64,000 nt of DNA from positions 1 through 64,000 of IMG/VR virus record IMGVR_UViG_3300028844_003294; one strand, 5' to 3'. Of the stretch, positions 43,427 to 51,513 are shown one piece after another. The position numbers were made by a program, and so were the translations under genes. The notes under the pieces were generated by a model. It worked only from the letters and a program-made list of their open reading frames with translations. It did not search any database and was not told the origin of the DNA. Origin of the DNA: a virus. The first letter of the stretch is position 1; every line of letters starts with the position of its first letter.

Positions 43427-43483
43427 ATATGGCGTGTGATGGAAATCACATTTAATTCATATTTTACACATTATAGGAAAAAA

Positions 43484-43759
43484 ATGCGTAACGTTATAGA
43501 ATATTTTGACAATATTTGCAAAAATGCCGAGAAGGCCAACAGAAAGTTAGCCGGCTCGGGTCAATCCACAGGTTATGGTAACCGTTTTCACAAAATGGTA
43601 TCTAAAAAGAAGAACCGTTTTGAGTCTGTAGGAATCTACGATTCCTTTACTAAAAAGTATGTTCTTTTTGAAATGGTCAACTTAGTTGGTCAAAAAGACA
43701 AGATACCACAAGAGTTTAAAGACATGGAGATGCTTATCAAGAATGCCTTCAGAAACTAA
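43484..43759 (+). CDS. Small hypothetical protein, early gene
   Basis: A 91 aa basic protein (NRKLAGSGQSTGYGNRFHKM, VSKKKNRFESVGIYDSF) that I do not recognise. The ATG at 43484 has AGGA 5 nt upstream; a longer reading to 43337 would run through the sigma70-like promoter and is rejected. Lysine/arginine content suggests nucleic-acid or acidic-partner binding. It is the first gene of a three-gene plus-strand group and is probably expressed early by host RNA polymerase. Confidence 0.65.
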   Translation: MRNVIEYFDNICKNAEKANRKLAGSGQSTGYGNRFHKMVSKKKNRFESVGIYDSFTKKYVLFEMVNLVGQKDKIPQEFKDMEMLIKNAFRN

Positions 43760-44372
43760 GAATATAATTTTTTTACATGGCACTGGGCAATCTGCTCTGA
43801 GTTATGAATATTTTAATTTGTTTCTACCTGAGCATAGTTCTCATTGTTTAGAGTATGATGTTCATGAAGACTTTGATGATATTGTAAATAGATTATACAA
43901 GTACTATGTAGACAACTTAGCAGGTGAACAAGTACACCTTGTATGCCATAGTTATGGTTGTCTACTAGGTATGTATCTTGCTAGTCGCATCGATGCAAAT
44001 GTAGAAAATTTTATTTCTTTAAGTGCTCCTTGGAAAGGTAGCAGAACTGCTAAGTGGTTAAACTTAGTATTTAGGCAAAGTAAACTGTTTCAAAACACAA
44101 GACCAGATAGTGACATAATTCAATCATTATCTAACTTAAACAATAATTTTAAGATAACTAATATTATTACCACAGGTTCATCTGGCGGTGGTAATGTATT
44201 AGCAGGATTTGGTCAAGAAAAAAATGATGGTTTACTAACGGTTCTAACACAAGAATCTTATCCTGATAATTTTAAAAATGTAACTGATATAAAATTTGCA
44301 TTAAGTCATAACGAAGTTTTACTAAGTTACGATGTAGTAAACATTTTAAAAGAAAAAATATTTAATGAGTAA
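43743..44372 (+). CDS. Alpha/beta hydrolase (lipase-like)
   Basis: A 209 aa alpha/beta hydrolase. NIIFLHGTGQSALSY supplies the oxyanion HG, VHLVCHSYGCLLGMYLA has the nucleophile elbow with serine flanked by H and Y (C-H-S-Y-G in place of G-x-S-x-G), and LSHNEVLLS near the C-terminus provides the catalytic histidine. It resembles small esterase/lipase-type enzymes. No signal peptide is seen, so it acts in the cytoplasm unless released at lysis. The ATG at 43743 overlaps the previous gene by 17 nt. The substrate is unknown; a host lipid or ester is possible. Confidence 0.75.
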   Translation: MPSETKNIIFLHGTGQSALSYEYFNLFLPEHSSHCLEYDVHEDFDDIVNRLYKYYVDNLAGEQVHLVCHSYGCLLGMYLASRIDANVENFISLSAPWKGSRTAKWLNLVFRQSKLFQNTRPDSDIIQSLSNLNNNFKITNIITTGSSGGGNVLAGFGQEKNDGLLTVLTQESYPDNFKNVTDIKFALSHNEVLLSYDVVNILKEKIFNE

Positions 44373-44559
44373 GCAAAACGTAACTTTAAATAATACCCTA
44401 GAGGAAGAACTCAGAATAATTGTATGTGAGCAAAAGAAACAAATTGTTGAGCTTGAAACACTTGTTAAACTATTGCAACGTAATATCAAAGATCTCGAAG
44501 AGCAAAAATATAATGCTTATAAGAGATTAGCAGAAAAAACCACTACACTAATTGCTTAG
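44365..44559 (+). CDS. Small coiled-coil protein
   Basis: A 64 aa protein dominated by a heptad-like helix (EEELRIIVCEQKKQIVELET, then VKLLQRNIKDLEEQKYNAYK). The start overlaps the hydrolase stop by 8 nt, and its stop overlaps the convergent gp5-like stop by 4 nt. It is probably an oligomerising accessory protein; no specific role can be assigned. Confidence 0.6.
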   Translation: MSKQNVTLNNTLEEELRIIVCEQKKQIVELETLVKLLQRNIKDLEEQKYNAYKRLAEKTTTLIA

Positions 44560-46094
44560 TTGTCGTCTTTGGGACGATATTCCCAAGGTTCTCTAGTAGT
44601 AATCAGACGCAATAAACTTTTTATTGTGTCTCTAACACCATCCCTTTTACCTTGTGTAGGCATTGGATCGGTATTCTCATCTACCTCGTCTGGATTTTCT
44701 GGATATTCCCAAATAGGTTTTTCGATTGGTTGATCCAGGAATTGATTTACAACATGTGGTGTTGCAACTTTGCCTTTTTGTGCCTGTTCCGCAGTACCAC
44801 CATCATTTAAATGTACACTAGAACCAAGTACATTATTTCTACCACTTGCTTGTGAGTTTATAGTTGATCCAGATTTAATATCAACTCCACTAGAACCATA
44901 AACTTTAAGTTTACCATCTGATGTTGTTTCAATGTCACCGATTGCAGTTTGATGTATTTTTGTTTGAGATGTAAGATGAATTGCACCAGTACTATCTGTT
45001 TGTAATACAAAGTCTTTTTTGTTTAACCAGTTTGTTTGATTGCTTATGTTGAGACTAAAGTTTCCTTTTGGATTACCGTCAACGTCTAAAATTTGGTCTG
45101 CACTTTCATATTCTCCGGCTTGTACATATATTGAAGAATTTGCTTCTAAATTTAAATTTTTATCAGATCTAATATTCACATTGCCTTTTGCTCTCATATT
45201 AAAATCTCTTTCAGCATAGACATTTATATCTCCTGCATCTGACATCTCTATCCAAGCAGTTCCTTTTTTGTTTATAATATAAATGTCACCAGATGTATCA
45301 TCAAGTAATATTTGATGTCCTCCTCCAGTTCTAATTCTAACATTCTTGCTTTCACCTTCTATATCACCATCATCTAGAACAATGCTATGTCCTGGTTCTC
45401 TGTGAGTATTATCTTTTTTACTAGTTCTTTTATTTGCTACTTCTGGACCGGGAGTGAGTATTCCAAATACTTGACTTGGTGATTCGCGCCTTGCAGAAGA
45501 TACACTGATTCCTCTAACTGAATCATGTATTAAACCTTGTTCTAAAATTGCTTTTGTTACATAAGGGTTTATAGGTCTTTTTGCATTTATGCTATGACTA
45601 ACAGATTCTTCATTTCTGTTTTTTTCTGCAACCGGAACTTTTATGTCAGTACCGTATGCAGGACCGGCCGCATTACCCGGAACCATATGTTGTAGTTGAT
45701 CAGGATATAGACAACTTATTACAACTGGAAATTTTCTTTTACCATCGGCAAAACATACTAACACAAAGTTACCTGGATCAGGTGGTACCATCCACATACC
45801 ATATGTTTTTTGTGTATCATGAAAACCGTATACTTGTTCATCTTGTCCTATTTTTGCTGAGTGTGTGCTACCAGCAAACGGACTACTCCAATATGCATTG
45901 TAGTATCCGTTAGGATCATCTCTGTCTTTACTTAGCATTGGAATATAAACTGTAAGCCTACCACTATGTGTAGCATCTTTTGGCCTTACAATAATTTCAC
46001 CAATATACACACCAAAGTCCAAGTCAGCATGTCCACGCAACTTGTCTCTAAGTCCTTTATTGGTTACTCTAAATCTATCTGCCTTATAAGCCAT
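44556..46094 (-). CDS. 5: Baseplate central spike/hub protein, gp5-like, without lysozyme domain
   Basis: A 512 aa protein with an N-terminal OB fold (FGVYIGEIIVRPKDATHSGR, LTVYIPMLS) as in gp5/VgrG, and a long beta-helix (VRIRTGGGHQILLDDTSGDI, then GDINVYAERDFNMRAKGNVN and further short strands) that forms the needle. The lysozyme domain inserted in T4 gp5 is absent: between OB and helix there is only a linker of roughly 130 residues with no glutamate-based lysozyme motif that I can see. It pierces the outer membrane during injection. The ATG overlaps the previous stop as TAATG. Confidence 0.8.
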   Translation of the reverse strand: MAYKADRFRVTNKGLRDKLRGHADLDFGVYIGEIIVRPKDATHSGRLTVYIPMLSKDRDDPNGYYNAYWSSPFAGSTHSAKIGQDEQVYGFHDTQKTYGMWMVPPDPGNFVLVCFADGKRKFPVVISCLYPDQLQHMVPGNAAGPAYGTDIKVPVAEKNRNEESVSHSINAKRPINPYVTKAILEQGLIHDSVRGISVSSARRESPSQVFGILTPGPEVANKRTSKKDNTHREPGHSIVLDDGDIEGESKNVRIRTGGGHQILLDDTSGDIYIINKKGTAWIEMSDAGDINVYAERDFNMRAKGNVNIRSDKNLNLEANSSIYVQAGEYESADQILDVDGNPKGNFSLNISNQTNWLNKKDFVLQTDSTGAIHLTSQTKIHQTAIGDIETTSDGKLKVYGSSGVDIKSGSTINSQASGRNNVLGSSVHLNDGGTAEQAQKGKVATPHVVNQFLDQPIEKPIWEYPENPDEVDENTDPMPTQGKRDGVRDTIKSLLRLITTREPWEYRPKDDN

Positions 46095-48481
46095 TAGTCA
46101 TCTACTCCGTCATATGAATTCTGTGTCATATCAAGTTTTGCTAAACTTAATGCTGTTTGTTTTTTAGCATTAGTTTCTATTTCAAACATACCACCACTAA
46201 AGTTTGCAGTTATACCGAATATTTGGTACACACCACTTAAAAAGAATGCTGTACCTTGTTGACTCATGTACCCGCTATTTTCGTCTTCATCATCAATATT
46301 AGGATCTCTAACACGTGGTGTTTGCATTGTGAATAAAAAGTAATTATCACTTCTATTGTATACTATGTACTGATCTGTGGAATTTTCTTCTTCCTCATTT
46401 GCTTTTTTGACTAACTTTGGTGACTTTGGTTCTACTTCTGGCGGCCCTAAATACCAAGGATCTCCTCTAACTTTTAATCCAAGGTCTACTAGTATACTTG
46501 CATCGTTTACGTTTTGATACATGTATCCAAACAATGTGCCTTTAGCACCTCCATCACTAGTATTTGAATTATTTACAATAACATTGTGGTCATATACCAT
46601 ACCTGGCAAAGGACCCACATCTGCTTCGTCGCCTTTGAGAGCATTTGCTAATGAGTTAGTGACTTGTTGATCTGTTAGTTCGCCAATGACAGTTGGGCTA
46701 CCACCTGCATCATGCATTAGTTCAGCACTATAAATGAACCCACTTGGTTCTGGTTTATATGTACCATCAAAATCATTTGTAGGTGTGGTATCTGCATTGT
46801 TATCAGAAGCCGCTGTTTGATAATAATCTGTAGGATTCTGTCCACCACTTTGTAAATAGTTTATAGTTTGTGCTAACCTATTTCTTTGTTCTTTGTCTTT
46901 TCTTAAATTATTTCTCTCTTCTTCTGTTAGATTCAATCTATCAGCAATTTTATCAAAGTACTGATCATCGTTTTTTAATTTTTTAGCAATTTGTGTAGGA
47001 TCTTCTACAGCCGCATCTGTTTTTGCTTGTCTTTCTTTTCCTTCATTATCTCCATCTGTTGAAGGACTACCAGGTGCATTTGGACTTGATGAAGCATCAC
47101 CTAGATAACCTCCACCTGGTGCGGCCAATAATACTTGACCTGCTTTATATGATATATCTGCACTAAGTATTTGATCATTAAGACCAGTATACAAATAATG
47201 ATATGCTTTTTTAATTAGTAATTCATTTACACGTTTTGTAACGTTTTCTTTAGACAGTTTAAATTCACTCTGCGATAAATTGTTGTCTTGATCAGCGGTC
47301 TTATATATTATAGGCTTGTATGTAACTCTTCGAGCATAAGCATTACGTCTTGCATCATAACCATTTTCTATATATTCCATATCAGCAGTCATTTTATACC
47401 AATATGTAAATGTTTGATTTAAATCTAAGCCATGCTCGTCAATAACAGGATTGTCTAATCCTCCTTTTTTCCTAGATGATTTATCTAAGAATGCTTCGTT
47501 CATTACTAGCATAGTTGATAATATTCTGTGAAAGTTTGTTCCTTCGGGTACTTGTATTCTATCTCTTCTCCAAAAGCCTCCGGTGGCTTCTATGCCACCA
47601 TCCAAACTTTCTGGTGAGTCTTCTAACATTTTTTCAAATTCTTCACGTGATTTTATGCCATACGATTCTGCATTCATCAACCTGTTTAATTGTTCAGCAT
47701 CTTTGTAGTTACTATATTTGATGCTGTCATCACCTAGCACTTCTTTAAGTTGACTTAAATCAAAAACAACTTCATCACTGACAAGTTCTTCTTTTTTATT
47801 ATTTTTTGTATAGTTTTCGATTGCTTCTGTTAAACTGTCAAAACATTCTGTTATGGTATCACCTGTAAATGATGTATCTGCTGGTAATGTATAATATTTG
47901 TCAGTCCATGCTTCGTCATCACCAATAGTTACAAAAAAGTCATATGTACTGCCGGCATCTGTAATAGAAACATCAACAGTGGCAATATGACATTCGTAAA
48001 TGTATGGACCTGCTATTTGTGTTTCTATTTCACCACCACCTTCTAAATCATCTAAATCTTCTGTATAACCTTTAAAATTTATTTCTAAAAATAAAGGTAC
48101 TGGTGCAAAAACACCTGCTTGAATTCCTAAATGTTTTTTAGCGGCCTGTATTTGGTCTAATAAATCTGCGGCACCAGGTTGTATTAGTGTAAACTGTGCC
48201 GATGTGGCAAAAGCACCACTGGCTCCTTTTTTAATATCAATTGATAAGTCATCAATTTGTACACCTGTTACACTAGTCTGTGCAATGATAACTGTATTTT
48301 GAGGTTCGGCTGATTTTGCTTTTCTGAGATATCCTCCCCCGTCTGATGTGAGGTCGGGAATCATATAAAGTTTTAATGTGTAAGTAGAATTTTGATAAGC
48401 ATCAAGAATATTACCTTGTACTTTGCCAATATATCTATCTTCTTTTTCTACTTTAGATTGATTAGGATTTTTATCTGTCAT
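46094..48481 (-). CDS. Baseplate hub structural protein (gp27-like position)
   Basis: A 795 aa protein between gp53 and the gp5-like spike. It starts with a beta-rich region (NSTYTLKLYMIPDL, VIIAQTSVTGVQIDDLSIDI, FATSAQFTLIQPG) and has a charged helical linker in the middle (QIAKKLKNDDQYFDKIADRL, NLTEEERNNLRKDKEQRN). Its position suggests the hub ring that holds the spike (gp27 role in T4), but gp27 is about 390 aa and I see no clear sequence match. It is most likely an enlarged hub protein. Start and stop form TAATG overlaps with both neighbours. Confidence 0.6.
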   Translation of the reverse strand: MTDKNPNQSKVEKEDRYIGKVQGNILDAYQNSTYTLKLYMIPDLTSDGGGYLRKAKSAEPQNTVIIAQTSVTGVQIDDLSIDIKKGASGAFATSAQFTLIQPGAADLLDQIQAAKKHLGIQAGVFAPVPLFLEINFKGYTEDLDDLEGGGEIETQIAGPYIYECHIATVDVSITDAGSTYDFFVTIGDDEAWTDKYYTLPADTSFTGDTITECFDSLTEAIENYTKNNKKEELVSDEVVFDLSQLKEVLGDDSIKYSNYKDAEQLNRLMNAESYGIKSREEFEKMLEDSPESLDGGIEATGGFWRRDRIQVPEGTNFHRILSTMLVMNEAFLDKSSRKKGGLDNPVIDEHGLDLNQTFTYWYKMTADMEYIENGYDARRNAYARRVTYKPIIYKTADQDNNLSQSEFKLSKENVTKRVNELLIKKAYHYLYTGLNDQILSADISYKAGQVLLAAPGGGYLGDASSSPNAPGSPSTDGDNEGKERQAKTDAAVEDPTQIAKKLKNDDQYFDKIADRLNLTEEERNNLRKDKEQRNRLAQTINYLQSGGQNPTDYYQTAASDNNADTTPTNDFDGTYKPEPSGFIYSAELMHDAGGSPTVIGELTDQQVTNSLANALKGDEADVGPLPGMVYDHNVIVNNSNTSDGGAKGTLFGYMYQNVNDASILVDLGLKVRGDPWYLGPPEVEPKSPKLVKKANEEEENSTDQYIVYNRSDNYFLFTMQTPRVRDPNIDDEDENSGYMSQQGTAFFLSGVYQIFGITANFSGGMFEIETNAKKQTALSLAKLDMTQNSYDGVDD

Positions 48482-48777
48482 TACAATACTCTATCAATAG
48501 TTTCTCTTGGAGGAATATAAATGTTTGTACCGGATGTAAAATCTGTCAAAGGGTCGATGATTACATCTGGGTTTCTTAGTGCAAAAACCCACCACAACTT
48601 TACAGTTCCATATAATTCATGTGCTAATAAATCCGGTCTATTTTCATATCGAGATTCTATTGCATAGAGTCGATCAGCAGTACTTTTTGGAATCTTAGGT
48701 AGATTATTCATCCCTAGATAGAACTTGTTTACGTCTGCTTTTTTCAAAAAACTGTGATTGTCATGAAAACTTGCCAT
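48481..48777 (-). CDS. 53: Baseplate wedge protein gp53 (LysM-like)
   Basis: A 98 aa protein with LYAIESRYENRPDLLAHELY, GTVKLWWVFALRNPDVIIDP and IYIPPRETI. This is the gp53-type wedge protein, a small LysM-related fold linking wedges in the baseplate. T4 gp53 is about 196 aa, so this is a short form keeping the conserved core. It is in the baseplate operon between hub and tube-end genes, with TAATG overlaps on both sides. Confidence 0.8.
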   Translation of the reverse strand: MASFHDNHSFLKKADVNKFYLGMNNLPKIPKSTADRLYAIESRYENRPDLLAHELYGTVKLWWVFALRNPDVIIDPLTDFTSGTNIYIPPRETIDRVL

Positions 48778-49508
48778 TAAATAAATCCTTGATTGTACTG
48801 CTTGCCGCTTGTAAATGCATTAAGATCAAACCTTTTTCTTGTTTTTCTGTATGTGTACTGTGGTGCTAATTCAATCATAACACTTGTTTCGGTTGGCATC
48901 ATAGTAGTTGTGCCTTTAAATTTTACTGGAACATAATCAACATCTGCTGGTAATTGGAAGTTGTAGTTTCTAATAATTACTGGCAATTTGTTAAATCCAA
49001 ATTCTCCTAGGTATTCAAATAATAATACTGGAGGTGGTGTTCCGTAGTATCCACCTGTTACAGCCGCATCACCGTAATATGCTTTAGTTACACTTCTTAA
49101 GAAATGAAATACTGCTAACATATATTGTCCTTCTTCTATTGTGTTTGCTGTAAACGTACCTGTGATAGGTAGTGTAGTTGGTCTAGAACTTATAAATGTA
49201 TAAAACGGATAGTTTGAACCGTGTTGTTGTGCTTCGTTATAATCTACTGAGGCTTGCAAAAATATATCTGGTGTAAACGGATAGACTATACCACCTCTAT
49301 CTTGTAAAGGTTTAAGTATGCTGTCTTTTTGTTCTTCGCCTTTTGAATCTACTAATCCATAGGCAAACTTCTCACCGCCACGTTTTGGCCGTATTCTTGC
49401 CCTCCAATCTACGTCTTTAAACGTAGTAGAGTCTGTTCTGCTTATCAACGAGTCAAACGGATTGTCCGGTGTTTGCGTCTCTTGATTAAATTCTGTTTCG
49501 CCTGCCAT
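48777..49508 (-). CDS. Baseplate/tail tube junction protein (gp48/gp54-like)
   Basis: A 243 aa protein with an N-terminal WRARIRPKRGGE, then IVYPFTPDIFLQASVDYNEA, LPITGTFTANTIEEGQYML and FNKLPVIIRNYNFQLPADVD. The tail-tube-like beta sheet and its position resemble the gp48/gp54 proteins that start the tube on the baseplate. I cannot separate gp48 from gp54 by sequence. AGGAG precedes the ATG and a late promoter ends 16 nt upstream. It heads the minus-strand baseplate hub operon. Confidence 0.6.
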   Translation of the reverse strand: MAGETEFNQETQTPDNPFDSLISRTDSTTFKDVDWRARIRPKRGGEKFAYGLVDSKGEEQKDSILKPLQDRGGIVYPFTPDIFLQASVDYNEAQQHGSNYPFYTFISSRPTTLPITGTFTANTIEEGQYMLAVFHFLRSVTKAYYGDAAVTGGYYGTPPPVLLFEYLGEFGFNKLPVIIRNYNFQLPADVDYVPVKFKGTTTMMPTETSVMIELAPQYTYRKTRKRFDLNAFTSGKQYNQGFI

Positions 49509-49524
49509 AATTGCTCCTGTGTTA

Positions 49525-49532
49525 TATTTATC
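49525..49532 (-). promoter_or_regulatory. T4-type late promoter (minus arm of divergent pair)
   Basis: The minus strand reads GATAAATA, 16 nt before the ATG at 49508. It is separated by only 2 nt from an identical octamer on the plus strand at 49535. Confidence 0.8.
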
Positions 49533-49534
49533 AC

Positions 49535-49542
49535 GATAAATA
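49535..49542 (+). promoter_or_regulatory. T4-type late promoter (plus arm of divergent pair)
   Basis: Plus strand GATAAATA, 81 nt upstream of the gp55-like ATG. The top strand reads TATTTATCACGATAAATA, an inverted repeat with a 2-nt centre. It could let the late sigma factor activate its own gene. Confidence 0.65.
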
Positions 49543-49571
49543 ATAACGAGTTTTAATTTTTAAAAAAAACG

Positions 49572-49600
49572 TTGACTTTTGCAAAATAATGTATTATAAT
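49572..49600 (+). promoter_or_regulatory. Sigma70-like promoter of the gp55 operon
   Basis: TTGACT (49572-49577), a spacer of exactly 17 nt, and a perfect TATAAT (49595-49600). It lies 23 nt before the ATG at 49624, with AGGAG between. It should give early expression of gp55, gp47 and gp46 by the host polymerase. Confidence 0.85.
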
Positions 49601-49623
49601 GCGTTATCAGTAAAGGAGATTAC

Positions 49624-50490
49624 ATGGTACAGGCTAAGAAACAGAATTATTTAAACAATAAAGATCTACTAAAAGAAATACATAAAAGTAAGATGACTTA
49701 TTGCTACATTCAAGATGACAGATACTTAAATGTAGACATCATTGTTGATGATGTTAAAAAAATCAACAAAGCAACAATTAAACAGGCACAATTAAACCGT
49801 GTTTCTAAAATGCAATCAACTGCTTATCAAGAAGCAGTAGCAAAAGGAGACTGGGAGAAAAAGCCAAAACAAAAGGACTTTGCAGTTGATCCTGACACTA
49901 TTCCTGTAGACGAATTAGTGTTTAGGGTAATGACATATGAGCATATTCCTGATGAACCTGGAAGAAAGAAAACTACTAAAACTCTTGCTGACACAAAAGC
50001 AAAAGTAAACTTCCCACCATTCAAGCACTATATACTTGATAGTAATGGTATCAATCCTAGGGAAGTTGCTAGAAGTCATTGGGAAGGTAGTTTAAGTAAC
50101 GGTCAGTTTAATTGTGAACATGGACAGATTACAAATGAACTTGGCAGAATGTTTATGAAACTTGTTGAACGTTACAGTCAAAGAGGTAACTGGAGAGGTT
50201 ACACTTATGTTGATGAAATGCGTGGACAAGCATTAGTACAACTTGCTCAGGTTGGATTGCAGTTCAATGAAGCAAAATCAGATAACCCATTTGCTTATTA
50301 TACTGCAACAGTGAATAACAGTTTTACAAGAGTTCTAAATTTAGAAAAAAGAAATCAATCAATACGTGATGACATTCTTATTGAAAGCGGACACTTACCA
50401 AGTTATGGTAGACAGATTCAGTACGAAAACGAAATAAAGGCCGCTAGAGAAGAAGCACAGACCGAACTAGAAACTTCACCACAAGAGTAA
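49624..50490 (+). CDS. 55: Late-transcription sigma factor gp55
   Basis: A 288 aa gp55-like sigma factor, which directs host RNA polymerase to late promoters. Its C-terminal half contains NELGRMFMKLVERYSQRGNW, VDEMRGQALVQLAQVGLQF and NPFAYYTATVNNSFTRVLNL, the conserved sigma-2-like region of phage gp55. T4 gp55 has 185 residues; here about 100 extra N-terminal residues are rich in lysine. AGGAG precedes the ATG. Its presence matches the GATAAATA octamers found before late genes in this window. Confidence 0.9.
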   Translation: MVQAKKQNYLNNKDLLKEIHKSKMTYCYIQDDRYLNVDIIVDDVKKINKATIKQAQLNRVSKMQSTAYQEAVAKGDWEKKPKQKDFAVDPDTIPVDELVFRVMTYEHIPDEPGRKKTTKTLADTKAKVNFPPFKHYILDSNGINPREVARSHWEGSLSNGQFNCEHGQITNELGRMFMKLVERYSQRGNWRGYTYVDEMRGQALVQLAQVGLQFNEAKSDNPFAYYTATVNNSFTRVLNLEKRNQSIRDDILIESGHLPSYGRQIQYENEIKAAREEAQTELETSPQE

Positions 50491-50496
50491 TCTTAT

Positions 50497-51513
50497 ATGG
50501 CAAACCTTTTTGAAAGGGCCGCATGTTTTACAGATATACATTACGGCTTAAAACAAAATAGTAGACAACATTTAAAAGATTGTCATGACTTTGTTGATTG
50601 GTTTATTGCAGAAGCAAAAGCCAGAGACGCAGAGACATGTATCTTTTTGGGCGACTGGCACCACCATAGAGCAAGTATAAACATTGCTACAATGAATGCC
50701 ACAATTAAAGACCTTAAAAAATTAAATGACAATTTTGAAAAAGTCTATTTTATTACTGGCAACCATGATTTATATTACAGAGAAAAACGTGACTTAAACA
50801 GTATTGAGTTTGCTAGAGATTTACCAAACTTTATAATGATCGACGAGCATTTCTGTGAGGACGGTGTTGCAATTATACCATGGTTAGTTGGCGATGAGCA
50901 CAAACAACTAAACAAACTAGATTGCAAATACATGTTTGGACATTTCGAGTTACCGTACTTTAAAATGAATGCAATGGTAGAAATGCCAGATCATGGTGGT
51001 ATTACTGCAAACGATTTAAGTAACCCCGAATATGTGTTTAGTGGTCACTTTCATAAACGTCAATACAAAAACAATATACATTATATAGGCAATGCTTTCC
51101 CACATAACTATGCAGATGCTGGTGACAATGAACGTGGTGCTATGTTTTTAGATTGGGGTGGCGAACCTGTATATGTAAATTGGCAAGAATGTCCAAAGTA
51201 TGTCATGACAGGTCTTAAAGAGTTACTTGATAAAGCAGATGATATACTTGATGCTCAAACACATGCTAGAGTAAAACTTGATATTGGTATTAGTTACGAA
51301 GAAGCAAACTTTATTAGAGAAACATTTGCAGAAAAATACGGAGTAAGAGAACTACAACTTTTACCTGTTAAGGAAGAAGAAGAAATTTTTGACGGTGTTG
51401 ATATACAGTTTGAAAGTGTAGATCAAATTGTTATACAACAATTAGAAACAATCGAAAGCAACTTAGTTGATACCCAAAAACTTATTACTATTTACAGAGA
51501 GTTAGAAGTATAA
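50497..51513 (+). CDS. 47: Recombination endonuclease subunit gp47 (Mre11-like)
   Basis: A 338 aa calcineurin-like phosphoesterase, the nuclease half of the gp46/47 complex that processes DNA ends for recombination-dependent replication. Metal motifs are FTDIHYG (D13, H15), LGDWHHH (D53), TGNHD (N89, H90) and SGHFHKRQY near residue 185. The size matches T4 gp47 (339 aa). Its stop overlaps the gp46 ATG. Host takeover and repair of phage DNA are the established roles of the family. Confidence 0.95.
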   Translation: MANLFERAACFTDIHYGLKQNSRQHLKDCHDFVDWFIAEAKARDAETCIFLGDWHHHRASINIATMNATIKDLKKLNDNFEKVYFITGNHDLYYREKRDLNSIEFARDLPNFIMIDEHFCEDGVAIIPWLVGDEHKQLNKLDCKYMFGHFELPYFKMNAMVEMPDHGGITANDLSNPEYVFSGHFHKRQYKNNIHYIGNAFPHNYADAGDNERGAMFLDWGGEPVYVNWQECPKYVMTGLKELLDKADDILDAQTHARVKLDIGISYEEANFIRETFAEKYGVRELQLLPVKEEEEIFDGVDIQFESVDQIVIQQLETIESNLVDTQKLITIYRELEV

